64,000 nucleotides of DNA from Bog-756 sp963696495 (GCA_963696495.1 CAVOKJ010000002.1:1-64000); one strand, 5' to 3'; positions 39,192-49,124 are shown, counted from the stretch's first letter. Numbers and translations: made by a program. The notes: generated by a model from the letters alone, not told the origin.

Positions 39192-40340
39192 GTGATCCGG
39201 CTCTTCGACACGGCGCGTGGCACCGTGGTGCCCCTGGAGCCGGGGCCACTCGTCACCCTCTACTCCTGCGGGATCACCCCGTACGACTCGGCCCACCTCG
39301 GGCACGCCCAGGTGTACCTGACCTTCGACGTGCTGCAGAGGCGCCTGCGTGACCTCGGGCACGAGACCCGATGCGTCCGCAACGTGACCGACGTCGACGA
39401 CGACATCCTCCGCAAGGCCCGTGAGCTCGGTGTCCACTACCTCGACCTGGCCGCCGAGGAGATCAGCCGGTTCGACGCCGACATGGCGGCCCTCGGACTG
39501 ATCCCCGCCTGGTCCGAGCCCCGTGCCACCTCGGCCATCTCGGAGATCCTCACCCTGGTGGGATCGGTGCTCGATTCGGGCCACGCCTATCAGTCGGGTG
39601 GAGCCGTCTACTTCGACGTCACGACGTTCGAGCGGTTCGGAGCGGTGAGCCACTTCGACCGGTCCACCATGCTGGCCATGGCGGCGGAGCACGGCGGCAA
39701 TCCCGGTGACCCGAACAAGCGCCACCCCCTGGACTTCGTCCTCTGGCAGCCGTCGCTGCCGGACGAACCCTCCTGGGAATCCCGGTGGGGCCCCGGCCGG
39801 CCCGGGTGGCACATCGAGTGCTCGGCGCTGGCCCTGCGCGAGCTCGGGGAGACGGTCGACGTCCACGGCGGCGGACGTGACCTGGTCTTCCCCCACCACG
39901 AGTGCGAGACCGCCCAGTCGGAATCGGTGACAGGACGCCCCTTCGTCCGCCACTGGCTGCACGTCGGGCTGGTGGGCCTCGACGGCACGAAGATGTCCAA
40001 GTCGTTGGGCAACCTGGTCTTCGTGGCCGACCTCTTGAAGGACTGGGAGCCGGCCGCCGTCCGGGTGGCACTGCTCGACCACCACTACCGACCGGACTGG
40101 GAGTGGACCACCGAGGACATGCCGAGGGCGGCACGCCGGCTGGAGCGGTGGCGCACCGCCCACTCGGCCGACCCGGGTGCTGCGCCCGGTTCACGTGCGG
40201 ACGACCCCGGCCTGCTCGCCGTCCGCTCGTTCCTCGACGACGACCTCGACACCCCCGGGGCCCTGGCGGCCCTGGACGACCTGGCGTCGACCGGCGGCCC
40301 GGTGGTCCGGGGTGCCGATCTGCTGGGCGTTACCCTGTAG
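39192..40340 (+). CDS. mshC: Mycothiol ligase MshC (Cys:GlcN-Ins ligase)
   Basis: 382 residues. MshC joins cysteine to glucosaminyl-inositol in mycothiol synthesis and is a paralogue of cysteinyl-tRNA synthetase. YSCGITPYDSAHLGHAQVYLTFDVLQR has the zinc-ligand Cys26 and HIGH-like HLGHA; GITPYD rather than GPTVY distinguishes MshC from CysS. Further signs are NVTDVDDDIL, GRPGWHIECSALA with ligand Cys, DLVFPHHECETAQSE, and KMSKS (about 266-270). The tRNA-binding C-terminal domain is short, as in MshC. Confidence 0.93.
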   Translation: MIRLFDTARGTVVPLEPGPLVTLYSCGITPYDSAHLGHAQVYLTFDVLQRRLRDLGHETRCVRNVTDVDDDILRKARELGVHYLDLAAEEISRFDADMAALGLIPAWSEPRATSAISEILTLVGSVLDSGHAYQSGGAVYFDVTTFERFGAVSHFDRSTMLAMAAEHGGNPGDPNKRHPLDFVLWQPSLPDEPSWESRWGPGRPGWHIECSALALRELGETVDVHGGGRDLVFPHHECETAQSESVTGRPFVRHWLHVGLVGLDGTKMSKSLGNLVFVADLLKDWEPAAVRVALLDHHYRPDWEWTTEDMPRAARRLERWRTAHSADPGAAPGSRADDPGLLAVRSFLDDDLDTPGALAALDDLASTGGPVVRGADLLGVTL

Positions 40341-40429
40341 TCCGACCGGCGCCCCGACGGGCGGCGGTCATCCGGGCCCGGTTCGCCGGCCGACCCACCG
40401 CGCAGCACCAGACCGAGAAAGGCAGACCC

Positions 40430-42415
40430 ATGGCACCCGTCAGCGTTCGGCTTCCCGATGGCTCGACCAAGGAGTTCGAACAAGGTACGACGGCCCGCCA
40501 GTTCGCCGAGTCGATCGGGCCCCGCTTGGCCAAGGCGGCGGTCGCCGCCTCCTTCGACGGGACCTTGGTCGACCTCGACTCACCCCTGCCCGATGGGGCG
40601 GAGGTCAGCGTGATCACGTCGGATTCCGAGCCCGGCCGGGACGTGCTCCGGCACTCCACCGCCCACGTGCTCGCCCAGGCCGTGTTGCGCCTGTGGCCCG
40701 GTGCCCACTTCGCCATCGGCCCGGTGATCGAGGACGGCTTCTACTACGACTTCGAGCTCCCCGGTGGGGCCCACTTCAGTGACGAGGACCTCGAGGCGAT
40801 CGAGGCCGCCATGCGCCAGATCATGGCCGAGGACCAGCCGTTCATCCGGCACGAGCACACGATCGAGGAGGGCCTGTCCCTCTTCGCCGACCAACCGTTC
40901 AAACAGGAGATCATCCAGGCGGTCGAGGCCGGCCACGACGAGGTGGACGCCACCGGTGGGACCGGCGCCGGGGCCCAGGTCTCCACCTACTGGAACTCCA
41001 ACGCCTTCACCGACCTGTGCCGTGGGCCCCACGTCCCCTCGACGTCGCGTCTCGGCCATTTCGCCCTGATGCGGGTGGCCGGGGCCTACTGGCGCGGCGA
41101 CGAGCACCGCCAGCAGCTGCAGCGCATCTACGGCACCGCCTGGGAGTCGGACAAGGCGCTGGCCGAGCACCTGCACCGCCTGGTCGAGGCCGAACGGAGG
41201 GACCATCGCAAGCTCGGTGCCGAGTTGGACCTGTTCTCCTTCCCCGAGGAGATCGGCTCGGGGCTTCCGGTCTTCCATCCGAAGGGGGGCACGGTCCGTC
41301 GCCTGATGGAGGACTACTCGCGCACCCGCCACGAGGCGGCCGGGTACGAATTCGTCTATACGCCCCACATCACCAAAGCCGAGCTGTTCGAGACCTCGGG
41401 CCACCTCGTCTGGTTCGCCGAGGGGATGTACCCACCCATGGAGCTCGACGGTGGCCAGGAGTACTACCTCAAACCGATGAACTGCCCGTTCCACATCCTC
41501 ATCTACAAGAGCAGGCAGCGCTCCTACCGCGAGCTCCCGCTCCGGCTGTTCGAATTCGGCACCGTCTACCGCTACGAGAAGTCCGGGGTGGTCCACGGCC
41601 TCACCCGGGCCCGGGGTTTCACCCAGGACGACGCCCATATCTTCTGCAGTCGGGACCAGATGGCCGACGAGCTCCACGCCACGTTGACCTTCGTGCTCTC
41701 GCTGTTGCGCGACTACGGACTCCAGGAGTTCTACCTCGAGCTCTCCACCCGACCCGAGGACAAGGCCCTGGGCACCGAGGAGGAGTGGGCCGAGGCCACC
41801 GAGACCCTGCGGTCGACCGCCCTGGCCATGGACCTCGACCTGGTCCTCGACGAGGGCGGTGGTGCCTTCTACGGACCCAAGATCTCGGTGCAGGCCAAGG
41901 ACGCCATCGGCCGGACCCACCAGATCTCCACCATCCAGCTCGACTTCATGCTCCCGCAGCGGTTCGACATGGAGTACATCGGTGCCGACAACGGGCGGCA
42001 CCGGCCGATCATGATCCACCGGGCGCTGTTCGGCTCGGTCGAGCGGTTCTTCGCCATCCTGCTCGAGCACTACGCCGGCGCCCTGCCGACCTGGCTGTCA
42101 CCCGAGCAGGTGCGGGTGCTCGGGGTGAGGGGCGACCACGAGGCGTACGCCCACAAGGTGGCCGACCGCCTGCGAGCGGTGGGTGCCCGGGTGAGTGTCG
42201 AACCGGCCGACGAGCCCCTCGGTGCCCGCATCCGCCGGGCCAAGCTCCTCAAGCTGCCGTACATTCTGGTCGTCGGCGACGACGACGTCCACGCCGGGAC
42301 GGTGGGCGTCAATCGACGCGGGAGCGACCATCCCGACCGCGGTGTCGACCTGACCGACTTCACCGGCGAGCTGGAGCTCGAGATCGCTCAGCGGCGTCTC
42401 CCCGAGGCCCAGTGA
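40430..42415 (+). CDS. thrS: Threonyl-tRNA synthetase
   Basis: 661 residues from ATG 40430. Domains in order: TGS (VRLPDGSTKEFEQGTTARQF), editing domain with HSTAHVLAQAV (HxxxH metal site), class II catalytic core (LPVFHPKGG, motif 2 FRYEKSG-like TVYRYEKSGVVHG, LKPMNCPFH) and anticodon-binding domain (VRVLGVRGDHEAYAHKV). It charges tRNA-Thr. The downstream HIT gene starts within its stop codon, as in mycobacteria. Confidence 0.97.
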   Translation: MAPVSVRLPDGSTKEFEQGTTARQFAESIGPRLAKAAVAASFDGTLVDLDSPLPDGAEVSVITSDSEPGRDVLRHSTAHVLAQAVLRLWPGAHFAIGPVIEDGFYYDFELPGGAHFSDEDLEAIEAAMRQIMAEDQPFIRHEHTIEEGLSLFADQPFKQEIIQAVEAGHDEVDATGGTGAGAQVSTYWNSNAFTDLCRGPHVPSTSRLGHFALMRVAGAYWRGDEHRQQLQRIYGTAWESDKALAEHLHRLVEAERRDHRKLGAELDLFSFPEEIGSGLPVFHPKGGTVRRLMEDYSRTRHEAAGYEFVYTPHITKAELFETSGHLVWFAEGMYPPMELDGGQEYYLKPMNCPFHILIYKSRQRSYRELPLRLFEFGTVYRYEKSGVVHGLTRARGFTQDDAHIFCSRDQMADELHATLTFVLSLLRDYGLQEFYLELSTRPEDKALGTEEEWAEATETLRSTALAMDLDLVLDEGGGAFYGPKISVQAKDAIGRTHQISTIQLDFMLPQRFDMEYIGADNGRHRPIMIHRALFGSVERFFAILLEHYAGALPTWLSPEQVRVLGVRGDHEAYAHKVADRLRAVGARVSVEPADEPLGARIRRAKLLKLPYILVVGDDDVHAGTVGVNRRGSDHPDRGVDLTDFTGELELEIAQRRLPEAQ

Positions 42416-42951
42416 GCCTCGAGCACCTCTGGGCCGGTTGGCGCGGCGAGTACGTGAGGTCGGTCGGCACGACCGAGGGGGTCGACGAGGAGGACCGGCC
42501 GGCGGCGGCCGGCGGCGACCCCTGTGTCTTCTGCCGGATCGCGGCGAGCGGGCCGCCGTCGGCTGACAACGGCGTGGTGTGGGTGGGATCGCACACCTTC
42601 GTCGTCCTCAACGCCTTTCCCTATTCGAGCGGCCACCTCATGGCGCTTCCCATCCGGCACCTCGACTCACTGGAGCAGCTGACGGATCAGGAATCGTCCG
42701 AGCTCTGGGCGGCCGTCCGGGCGGGAGTCGTCGCCCTCGGCGGGGCCTACGCACCCGAGGGTGTCAACCTCGGGGCCAACCTGGGCGAGGCCGCCGGTGC
42801 CGGCATCCCCCGGCATCTCCACCTGCACGCCGTCCCCCGTTGGGTGGGTGACACCAACTTCATGACCTCCGTGGGCGGGACGAGGGTGCTGCCCGAGACG
42901 TTGGCCGTCAGCTGGCAACGTGTCGTGGCCGCCTGGCCCGACGGAGGCTGA
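42412..42951 (+). CDS. HIT-family AP4A phosphorylase-like protein
   Basis: 179 residues from GTG 42412. The HIT signature HLHLHAVPRW (His135, 137 and 139) and the N-terminal zinc Cys pair (CVFC) with NAFPYSSGHLMALP are present. It corresponds by sequence and position to M. tuberculosis Rv2613c, which degrades AP4A. Overlaps thrS by four bases. Confidence 0.93.
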   Translation: MSLEHLWAGWRGEYVRSVGTTEGVDEEDRPAAAGGDPCVFCRIAASGPPSADNGVVWVGSHTFVVLNAFPYSSGHLMALPIRHLDSLEQLTDQESSELWAAVRAGVVALGGAYAPEGVNLGANLGEAAGAGIPRHLHLHAVPRWVGDTNFMTSVGGTRVLPETLAVSWQRVVAAWPDGG

Positions 42952-43054
42952 GCGGACCGGCCCCCGGCCCGGGTGGGCGGAATCGAACCGGTACCGGGGG
43001 CGTTGTCGTCGTCCGGAGAGCGATGGATGAATCCCTCGAGAGGTGGAGATTGCC

Positions 43055-43507
43055 ATGCAGGTCAAAGAACTCGGTCACCTGGTCCTCTACGTGAGGGACG
43101 TCGAACGGTCGGCTGCCTTCTACGGTGACGTGCTCGGGTGGGAGGCCGCCTTCCCGTCCACCCTCGGCATTCCGGCGGCCGCCTTCACCTCCGGTCGCAC
43201 CCACCACGAGCTGCTCCTCATCGAGGTGGGGGAGGAGGCTGCGCCTCTCCCGAAGGGCCGCCACCTCGGCCTGTACCACTTCGGCCTCAAGGTTGGCGAC
43301 TCCGACGACGAGCTGCGCGAGGTGGTGGCCCGGCTGCACGAGTCGCACGTGACCGTGGTGGGGGCGAGCGACCACACCGTCACCCACAGCATCTACATCC
43401 TCGATCCGGACGGCAACGAGATCGAGCTGTACATCGACGTCCCCGGCGTCGACTGGAAGGCCGACCCCACTCTGATCATGGCCCCCATCAAGCCGCTGGC
43501 CCTCTGA
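43055..43507 (+). CDS. VOC/extradiol-dioxygenase-like protein
   Basis: 150 residues from ATG 43055. LGHLVLYVRDVERSAAFYGDVLGWE with metal His, GLYHFGLKVGDSDDELREVVARLHES with the second His, and YILDPDGNEIELYIDV with the Glu, form a two-module VOC metal site. It sits between HIT and the PIM genes, where mycobacteria have nothing, so it is an insertion in the conserved order. The substrate is unknown. Confidence 0.88.
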   Translation: MQVKELGHLVLYVRDVERSAAFYGDVLGWEAAFPSTLGIPAAAFTSGRTHHELLLIEVGEEAAPLPKGRHLGLYHFGLKVGDSDDELREVVARLHESHVTVVGASDHTVTHSIYILDPDGNEIELYIDVPGVDWKADPTLIMAPIKPLAL

Positions 43508-44123
43508 GGCCGGCGGTCGCCGGGAGCTAGTCGGTTCTCCCGGCGGTGCTGGCGGTCTCGCCCACGGCCAGGGGGGTGCGTGCCCGCCTCTCGCCCGGAC
43601 TCCCGGCGGCGCCACCGGACGCCGGCCGATCGCCAGTCGGGGTGCTCGACGGTCGGAACCTGGTGGCTGCGGCCCGATGGTGACCCTGGTCGGCGTGGTC
43701 CCGGCGGGAGCGCATCCCTTCGTCGGACCTGATCGCCTCGGCCAGCGCCGGGAGTCCTGAACTCCACACGGCCGCCGGTCGTGGCTGGTCCAGCGGTGCC
43801 AGCATGTCCGAGGCACTGAGGCCCGGGGTCGGCACGGTGGCGCCCACCGGGACCGGCCGGCTCATCCCTCGCGCCGCCCTTCCCCTGCGCCAACGCAACC
43901 GTTTCCTGTCCTCATCACGGCCCTCCGACCCCCGAGGGCCCGCTGCTCGCACTGCCATCACCCAGGGGGATACCCCGGCGGTGACCCGTCCACACATGGA
44001 CGCCAGCCGGACCGGCCCGCCCCAACGGCCCCCTGCCCCAACGGCCCCCTGCGCCAACGGCCCCCGCACCCGGGACCGTCAATGGCGGTGGTCCCTCGTG
44101 CCCGGACAGTAAGTTCGGGGGCG
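43508..44123. other. No gene recognised; ends in a 16-bp tandem repeat
   Basis: About 615 bases of very GC-rich sequence between a VOC gene and a glycosyltransferase. Open frames on both strands translate to Arg/Pro/Gly-rich sequence. At 44021-44067 a unit containing CCCAACGGCCCCCTG recurs about three times with period 16. The promoter of the glycosyltransferase gene should lie after it. Confidence 0.5.
44021..44067. repeat. 16-bp tandem repeat, about three copies
   Basis: CCCAACGGCCCCCTG at 44021-44035 and 44037-44051, and a degenerate copy at 44053-44067. It lies ~60 bases upstream of the glycosyltransferase start. Confidence 0.8.
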
Positions 44124-45377
44124 ATGGCCCCATCCGACCACGAGGACGGGCGACCACGGTCGGGGAGTGCCGCGGCGTGGCTGAGCCGGACCCCTACCTC
44201 CTGGGTGGCCGGTGCCGCGGTCGTGGCCTGGCTCCTCTCCGCCGGGTACATGATCCGGTTCGGTGCGTCGTGGCACCTCGACCTGCGTGTGTACCGGGAG
44301 GCGGGGAGCGCACTCTTCCACGGGGGTTCGCCCTTCACCGAGAACTTCACCGTCAGCCGGCTCCCCTTCACCTACACGCCCTTCGCCCTCCTCGTACTCG
44401 GCCCGCTGTCCTTCGGATCACTCGGGCTGGTGGAGTGGGCCTGGTGGGCGGTCAGCGCCGGATGCCTGGTGGTGTCGGGCGTGCTCATGCTGGAATCCGC
44501 CTTCACGCTGCCGACCCGGCGGGTGTGGGCCGTGGCCGCCCTCCTGGGCGCCGTGGCGACGCTGGCCCTCGAGCCGGTCCGCAGCAATTTCGACTTCGGC
44601 CAGATCAACGTGATCCTGATGGTGATGGTGGTCGCCGACCTGACCAGGGTGCGGGGTCCCTGGCGCGGGGTGCTGGTCGGGTTGGCCGCCGCCGTCAAGC
44701 TCACGCCCGTCATCTATCTCGTCTACTTCGCCGTTGCCCGGGACTGGCGGTCCCTCGTCCGGGGCATCGCCACGATCCTCGGTGTGACCGCGGTGAGCTG
44801 GGCGGTGCTCCCGGCCGATTCCACCCGCTACTGGTTCCACCAGTTCTACGACGCCAAGCGGACCGGCCCCCTCGGCATCGTGAGCAACCAGTCGTGGAAC
44901 GGGATGGTCCACCGGGCGCCCTTCGACGGGGGGCACGTCGGATCGGCCGTATGGATCGTGCTCTCGCTGGCCACCCTGGCCTGCGGGGTCGTCCTCACCC
45001 GCTGGCTCGTGGTCGGGAACCGCACGGCCGAGGCCGTCATGGTGCTCGCCCTCACCGAGGTGCTGGTCAGCCCGGTGTCGTGGACCCACCACTGGTCCTG
45101 GCTGGCGCTGGCGCCGATCGTGGCGGCCAGCGTCGGCCGGGTCCACCGGTCGGTGGCCGCCGCCCTGTGGGTCCTGGTCGGCCTGGCCGTCCTCACCCCC
45201 TACCTGTGGATACGGCACGGTCCGCTCGCCGATGTGACCTCGAATTCGCTGGTGCTCGGGGCCGCCGCCGTCCTCATCGTCTGGTTGGTCGCCGAGGCGA
45301 GGAGCCGGCGGTCTTCGGGACTCGGTCCTCTCGCCCCGAGGAGTGTGTCCGGGCCCGGCGTCGGGCGGCTGCCCTGA
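44124..45377 (+). CDS. GT87-type polyprenol-dependent mannosyltransferase
   Basis: 417 residues from ATG 44124. About ten membrane helices (WVAGAAVVAWLLSAGYMI ... LVLGAAAVLIVWLV). The aspartate in HLDLRVYREAG marks the catalytic site of GT-C enzymes, and FDFGQINVILM and SPVSWTHHWSW are signatures of DUF2029/GT87 alpha-mannosyltransferases such as PimE. Its place directly before pgsA–patA–pimA suggests a role in phosphatidylinositol mannosides or lipomannan. Confidence 0.85.
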   Translation: MAPSDHEDGRPRSGSAAAWLSRTPTSWVAGAAVVAWLLSAGYMIRFGASWHLDLRVYREAGSALFHGGSPFTENFTVSRLPFTYTPFALLVLGPLSFGSLGLVEWAWWAVSAGCLVVSGVLMLESAFTLPTRRVWAVAALLGAVATLALEPVRSNFDFGQINVILMVMVVADLTRVRGPWRGVLVGLAAAVKLTPVIYLVYFAVARDWRSLVRGIATILGVTAVSWAVLPADSTRYWFHQFYDAKRTGPLGIVSNQSWNGMVHRAPFDGGHVGSAVWIVLSLATLACGVVLTRWLVVGNRTAEAVMVLALTEVLVSPVSWTHHWSWLALAPIVAASVGRVHRSVAAALWVLVGLAVLTPYLWIRHGPLADVTSNSLVLGAAAVLIVWLVAEARSRRSSGLGPLAPRSVSGPGVGRLP

Positions 45378-45536
45378 CCGATGGTCCCGCCGGGGGCCAG
45401 TCCGCCGACGGGCCGGTGCGGCCGGCCTGCCGGGGCCCGTTGCCCGCGAAGCCCGCCGGGGCCCGCTGCCTGGTGGGTAGTGCTCACTCGAGTTAGCGGA
45501 TGGTACTGTTGGGGGACCCTTCTGGAGGAAAGAGCC

Positions 45537-46316
45537 ATGTTCGACGGGCGTTGGCGCGACACGGTGGACCGGGGGACCGGTCCGGTCGGTCGCAAGCTGC
45601 AGCAGTTGGGGATCACCGCCGACATGCTGACGGCGACCGGCCTGATCTCGGCGGCGGCGACCGCGGTGGCGGTCGGATCGGGCCACCTGCACCTGGCCAT
45701 CGTCCTGCTCATCGTGACCGGCCTCCACGATCTCCTCGACGGCCCAGTGGCCAAGGCGTCGGGCACCTCGTCGATGCGGGGGGCCTTCTTCGACTCGGTG
45801 ACCGACCGGGTGTCGGATGCCCTGATCCTCGGGGGTGTCGCCTGGTACCTGGTGTCGACCCACCCGGGCCACCTCGTGCTGCTCCCCTTCGCCGTCCTCG
45901 GCGCCAGCACCCTGGTCTCGTACCAGCGGGCCAAAGCCGAGTCACTCGGCATCTCGGCCAAGGGCGGGTTGATGGAGCGGGCCGAGCGGATGATCCTGCT
46001 GGGGATCGGCTTCCTCTCGCCGGTCCTGCTGGTGCCGGTCCTGTGGATCATGCTGGGCCTCACCCTGGTGACTGCGGTCGGTCGTTTCGCGAAGGTCTGG
46101 AGGCTGGCCGAGGCGCCGGTCACCGTGTCCACGCCCCGGCGGCAACGGCGGGCCCGGAGCGGTTCCGTCCGCGCCGGCGGCCGCAAGGAGTCGGCGTCGC
46201 TCTCCCGGTGGCGGGCCCGTCGCCAGGGCGAGCTGGCCAGCCGTTCCGGTCGGACGTGGCGTGCCCGGCACGCCCGACAAGGGATCCGGCCGCGCTCTGC
46301 CCGTCGGCAGTCCTAA
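45537..46316 (+). CDS. pgsA: Phosphatidylinositol-phosphate synthase (CDP-alcohol phosphatidyltransferase)
   Basis: 259 residues from ATG 45537, behind GGAGG. The CDP-alcohol motif D-x2-D-G-x2-A-[R]-x8-G-x3-D-x3-D is complete at Asp65, Asp68, Gly69, Ala72, Gly82, Asp86 and Asp90, except that Lys73 stands in for Arg. Six membrane helices follow. The C-terminal ~60 residues are strongly basic. By position it is PgsA1, which makes phosphatidylinositol phosphate. Confidence 0.92.
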   Translation: MFDGRWRDTVDRGTGPVGRKLQQLGITADMLTATGLISAAATAVAVGSGHLHLAIVLLIVTGLHDLLDGPVAKASGTSSMRGAFFDSVTDRVSDALILGGVAWYLVSTHPGHLVLLPFAVLGASTLVSYQRAKAESLGISAKGGLMERAERMILLGIGFLSPVLLVPVLWIMLGLTLVTAVGRFAKVWRLAEAPVTVSTPRRQRRARSGSVRAGGRKESASLSRWRARRQGELASRSGRTWRARHARQGIRPRSARRQS

Positions 46317-46352
46317 GTCCTCCGGACGTCGAACGATCGAGAACGAGGGCTC

Positions 46353-47252
46353 GTGGACAAGGGGCAGGCAGTGTTCCGTACCTACTCGACGTTGGGCCGC
46401 GTCCTGGCGACCCTGCCGGAGCCGGTGGCGCTCGGCGTGGCCAACCTCGTCGGGGACGTCCTGTTCAACGTGCGCGCCGACCAGCGTCGCCGGGTGTCCG
46501 ACAACCTCCGCCGGGTGATCGGCGCCGACGCCACCGACACCGAGGTGCTCGACCGCTGGGCGCGGCGCTCGTTTCGGGCGTACGCTCGCTACTGGGTGGA
46601 GGGTGCTCGTCTGGCCAGCACGTCGCCGGCCGAGGTCGAGGAGCACACGTTCGTCCAGGGCTTTGAGCACTTGAAGGTGGGAATGGCCGCCGGAAAGGGC
46701 GTGATCATGGCGCTCCCCCACATCGGGAGTTGGGAGTACGGGGGTGCGTTCCTGGCGACCCAGGAGATGCCGATGACCTCGGTGGCCGAGCGTCTCGAAC
46801 CCCCGGAGCTGTTCGAGTACTTCGTCGAGCAGAGGGCGGCGATGGGGTTGACCATCGTGCCCCTCGACGCATCGTCGGGGAGCGCCATTGTCGCCACCCT
46901 CCGGCGCGGTGGCCTGGTGGGTCTCCTGAGCGACCGGGACCTGGTGGGCAACGGCATCGAGGTCGAGTTCTTCGGGGAAACGACCACCATGCCCGCCGGG
47001 CCGGCCACCCTGGCGCTGCGGACGGGGGCGATGCTGGTCACGGGCGTGGTCTACAGCGGGCCTGGCCGTGACCACCGGGCGGTCATCGATCCACCGCTCG
47101 ACACGACCCGACGAGGACCGCTGCGTCAGGACGTCGCCCGGATCACCCAGGAGATCGCCACCCGCCTCGAGGGACTGATCCGGCGTGCTCCCGAACAGTG
47201 GCACGTCTTCCAGCCCCTCTGGCTGGCCGACCGACCGGTCCCGGCCGCATGA
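46353..47252 (+). CDS. PatA-like PIM acyltransferase
   Basis: 299 residues from GTG. Lipid-A acyltransferase fold with the catalytic pair His123-x4-Glu128 (PHIGSWEYGG) and LLSDRDL..GIEVEFFGE. PatA acylates the mannose of PIM1/PIM2 in M. tuberculosis (Rv2611c), between pgsA and pimA, the same place as here. Its stop overlaps the start of the GGDEF gene by four bases. Confidence 0.92.
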   Translation: MDKGQAVFRTYSTLGRVLATLPEPVALGVANLVGDVLFNVRADQRRRVSDNLRRVIGADATDTEVLDRWARRSFRAYARYWVEGARLASTSPAEVEEHTFVQGFEHLKVGMAAGKGVIMALPHIGSWEYGGAFLATQEMPMTSVAERLEPPELFEYFVEQRAAMGLTIVPLDASSGSAIVATLRRGGLVGLLSDRDLVGNGIEVEFFGETTTMPAGPATLALRTGAMLVTGVVYSGPGRDHRAVIDPPLDTTRRGPLRQDVARITQEIATRLEGLIRRAPEQWHVFQPLWLADRPVPAA

Positions 47253-49120
47253 CCAAGTTCGACGCTCGGCCCGTGGCGGGGGATGCCGAGCACGGCGGGC
47301 CGCCGTCCTCGACGGTCGGCGGCCCGGTGACCGGACCCCTCGAGGTCCCCGTGCGGCCCGATGCCAACGGCCCCTCCACGAATGGCCACGCCTCGACGGG
47401 TGAGCCCCGGTTCCACACGGTCGACAAGCGCGAGTTCGACGTCGTCGCGGTGATTGACGAGGAGGGGCGCTTCGTCTTCGTCAGCGCGTCCGCCGAACGC
47501 CTCTTCGGGTACGACATCAGCGACGTGGTGGGACTCGACGCCTTCGGGCTGTTCGACACCCTCAGCGTCGAGCCGGTCCGCGCCCTGTTCAAGGACCTGG
47601 TGGCGCGGCGCCGCCTGTCGGTGTCGCTCGAGATCACGACCGTGCGGGCCGACGGCGTGCCCATCGACCTCGATGTCGTGGCGGCCAACCACCTCGACGA
47701 CCCCATCGGCGGGATCGTCGTCAACATCCGCGACATCACCGAGCGCAGGGAGCTGGAGCAGAAGGTCCGGGACTCGGAGCGGCGCCAGGCCACCATCGTC
47801 GACTCACTGGCCGACGGCGTGATGATGATCGATGCCCGCGGCAGGGTCGTCCAGGTGAACGAGGCGTTCGAGGTGATGTTCGAGGCGCCCCGGGTGCGGA
47901 TCCTGGGCCGCCGGCTCGTGGACCTTCTCGAGGCCGGTGCCGCCCAGGGGGTCGAGGTGGTGGACGCCGACGGCGTGCCCATGGGCCCGGCGAGCCATCC
48001 GGCGATCATGAGCCTCCGTGGCAACCGGCGGTCGGTCGGCGTGGTGATGGAGCTCCGGCGCCGCGGCCGGCCGCCACTGTGGGTCCGGGTGAATGCCCAG
48101 GCGATGTTCGACTCTCTCGGCTCGGTCACCGGCTCGGTCGCCTCGTTCAGCGACATCACCGCGGTCCGCCTGTCCGAGGCCGAGCTCCACCGCGAGGAAC
48201 GGTTCCGTCAGGTGCTGCTCGACACCCTGGAGGAGGGCATCGTGGCCTGCGATTCCGACGGGCGCATCACCGTGTTCAACCCCTCGGCCCGGCGTCTCCA
48301 CGGCCTGGGCGAGGACGCCGAGCCCATCGGCAGCATCCCGAGCGATCAGGGGCTGCGGCGGGCGGACGGGTCACCAATGGCCCAGCGGGAGAACCCGCTC
48401 ATCCGGGCCATGTCCGGTGAACGGCTGCGGGACGTGGAGCTGCTCTTGGAGGCCCGGTCCGGGTCCACCCGCAAGGTCAGTGTCAACGGCCAGCCCCTGG
48501 TCGATGAGGACGGCTCGATGCTCGGGGCGGTGGTGGCCATGCACGACGTCACCGAGCAGAAGCTCAACGAGGAGCGCCTGGCCGAGATGGCCCTGCACGA
48601 TCCGCTGACCGGGCTGGCCAACCGGACGCTGTTGGCCGAGCGCCTCCAGGAGGCGATCGACTCCCTGGCTCGCGAGACCCTCGGCGTGGGCCTGCCCGAC
48701 GGCACCGGCACGATGCGGGGTGTGGCCGTGTACCTGCTCGACCTGGACGAGTTCAAGGAGATCAACGACGTCCTCGGCCACGACGTCGGGGACGACATGC
48801 TGATCGCCGTGGCCCGCCGGTTGGCGGCCATCGTGCGACCCTCCGACACGGTCGCCCGCCTCGGGGGTGACGAGTTCGTCGTGGTGTGCGACGTCGAGAG
48901 CGGCGAGGAGGAGATGCTCCGGATCGCCGAGCGCATCTCGGCCGCCCTCGCCCGCCCCTACCGGATCGACGGCCGCACGCTCACCGTGCTGGCTTCGGTG
49001 GGGGGCGTCTTCGCCGACAATCCCGACACCGACCCGTCGAAGCTGCTGAGCCGGGCCGACGACGCGATGTACGGCGTCAAGTGGAGTCGCCGACGCGAGC
49101 GGCGATCCATGATGGACTGA
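47249..49120 (+). CDS. PAS–PAS–PAS–GGDEF diguanylate cyclase
   Basis: 623 residues. About 50 disordered residues precede three PAS-like modules (FDVVAVIDEEGRFVFVSASAERLFGYD; VDSLADGVMMIDARGRVVQVNEAFE; LDTLEEGIVACDSDGRITVFNPSARR). The GGDEF domain begins at HDPLTGLANRTLLAERL and keeps the intact active site Gly539-Gly-Asp-Glu-Phe543, so it can make c-di-GMP. There is no EAL domain and no membrane segment. The overlap with the PatA-like gene ties its expression to cell-envelope synthesis. Confidence 0.93.
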   Translation: MTKFDARPVAGDAEHGGPPSSTVGGPVTGPLEVPVRPDANGPSTNGHASTGEPRFHTVDKREFDVVAVIDEEGRFVFVSASAERLFGYDISDVVGLDAFGLFDTLSVEPVRALFKDLVARRRLSVSLEITTVRADGVPIDLDVVAANHLDDPIGGIVVNIRDITERRELEQKVRDSERRQATIVDSLADGVMMIDARGRVVQVNEAFEVMFEAPRVRILGRRLVDLLEAGAAQGVEVVDADGVPMGPASHPAIMSLRGNRRSVGVVMELRRRGRPPLWVRVNAQAMFDSLGSVTGSVASFSDITAVRLSEAELHREERFRQVLLDTLEEGIVACDSDGRITVFNPSARRLHGLGEDAEPIGSIPSDQGLRRADGSPMAQRENPLIRAMSGERLRDVELLLEARSGSTRKVSVNGQPLVDEDGSMLGAVVAMHDVTEQKLNEERLAEMALHDPLTGLANRTLLAERLQEAIDSLARETLGVGLPDGTGTMRGVAVYLLDLDEFKEINDVLGHDVGDDMLIAVARRLAAIVRPSDTVARLGGDEFVVVCDVESGEEEMLRIAERISAALARPYRIDGRTLTVLASVGGVFADNPDTDPSKLLSRADDAMYGVKWSRRRERRSMMD

Positions 49121-49124
49121 CCGG

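Noticed and set aside
40341..40429. T-box or other riboswitch in front of thrS
   Set aside because: The gap is only ~90 bases and shows no T-box sequence (TGGnACCGCG-like) or long hairpin with terminator.
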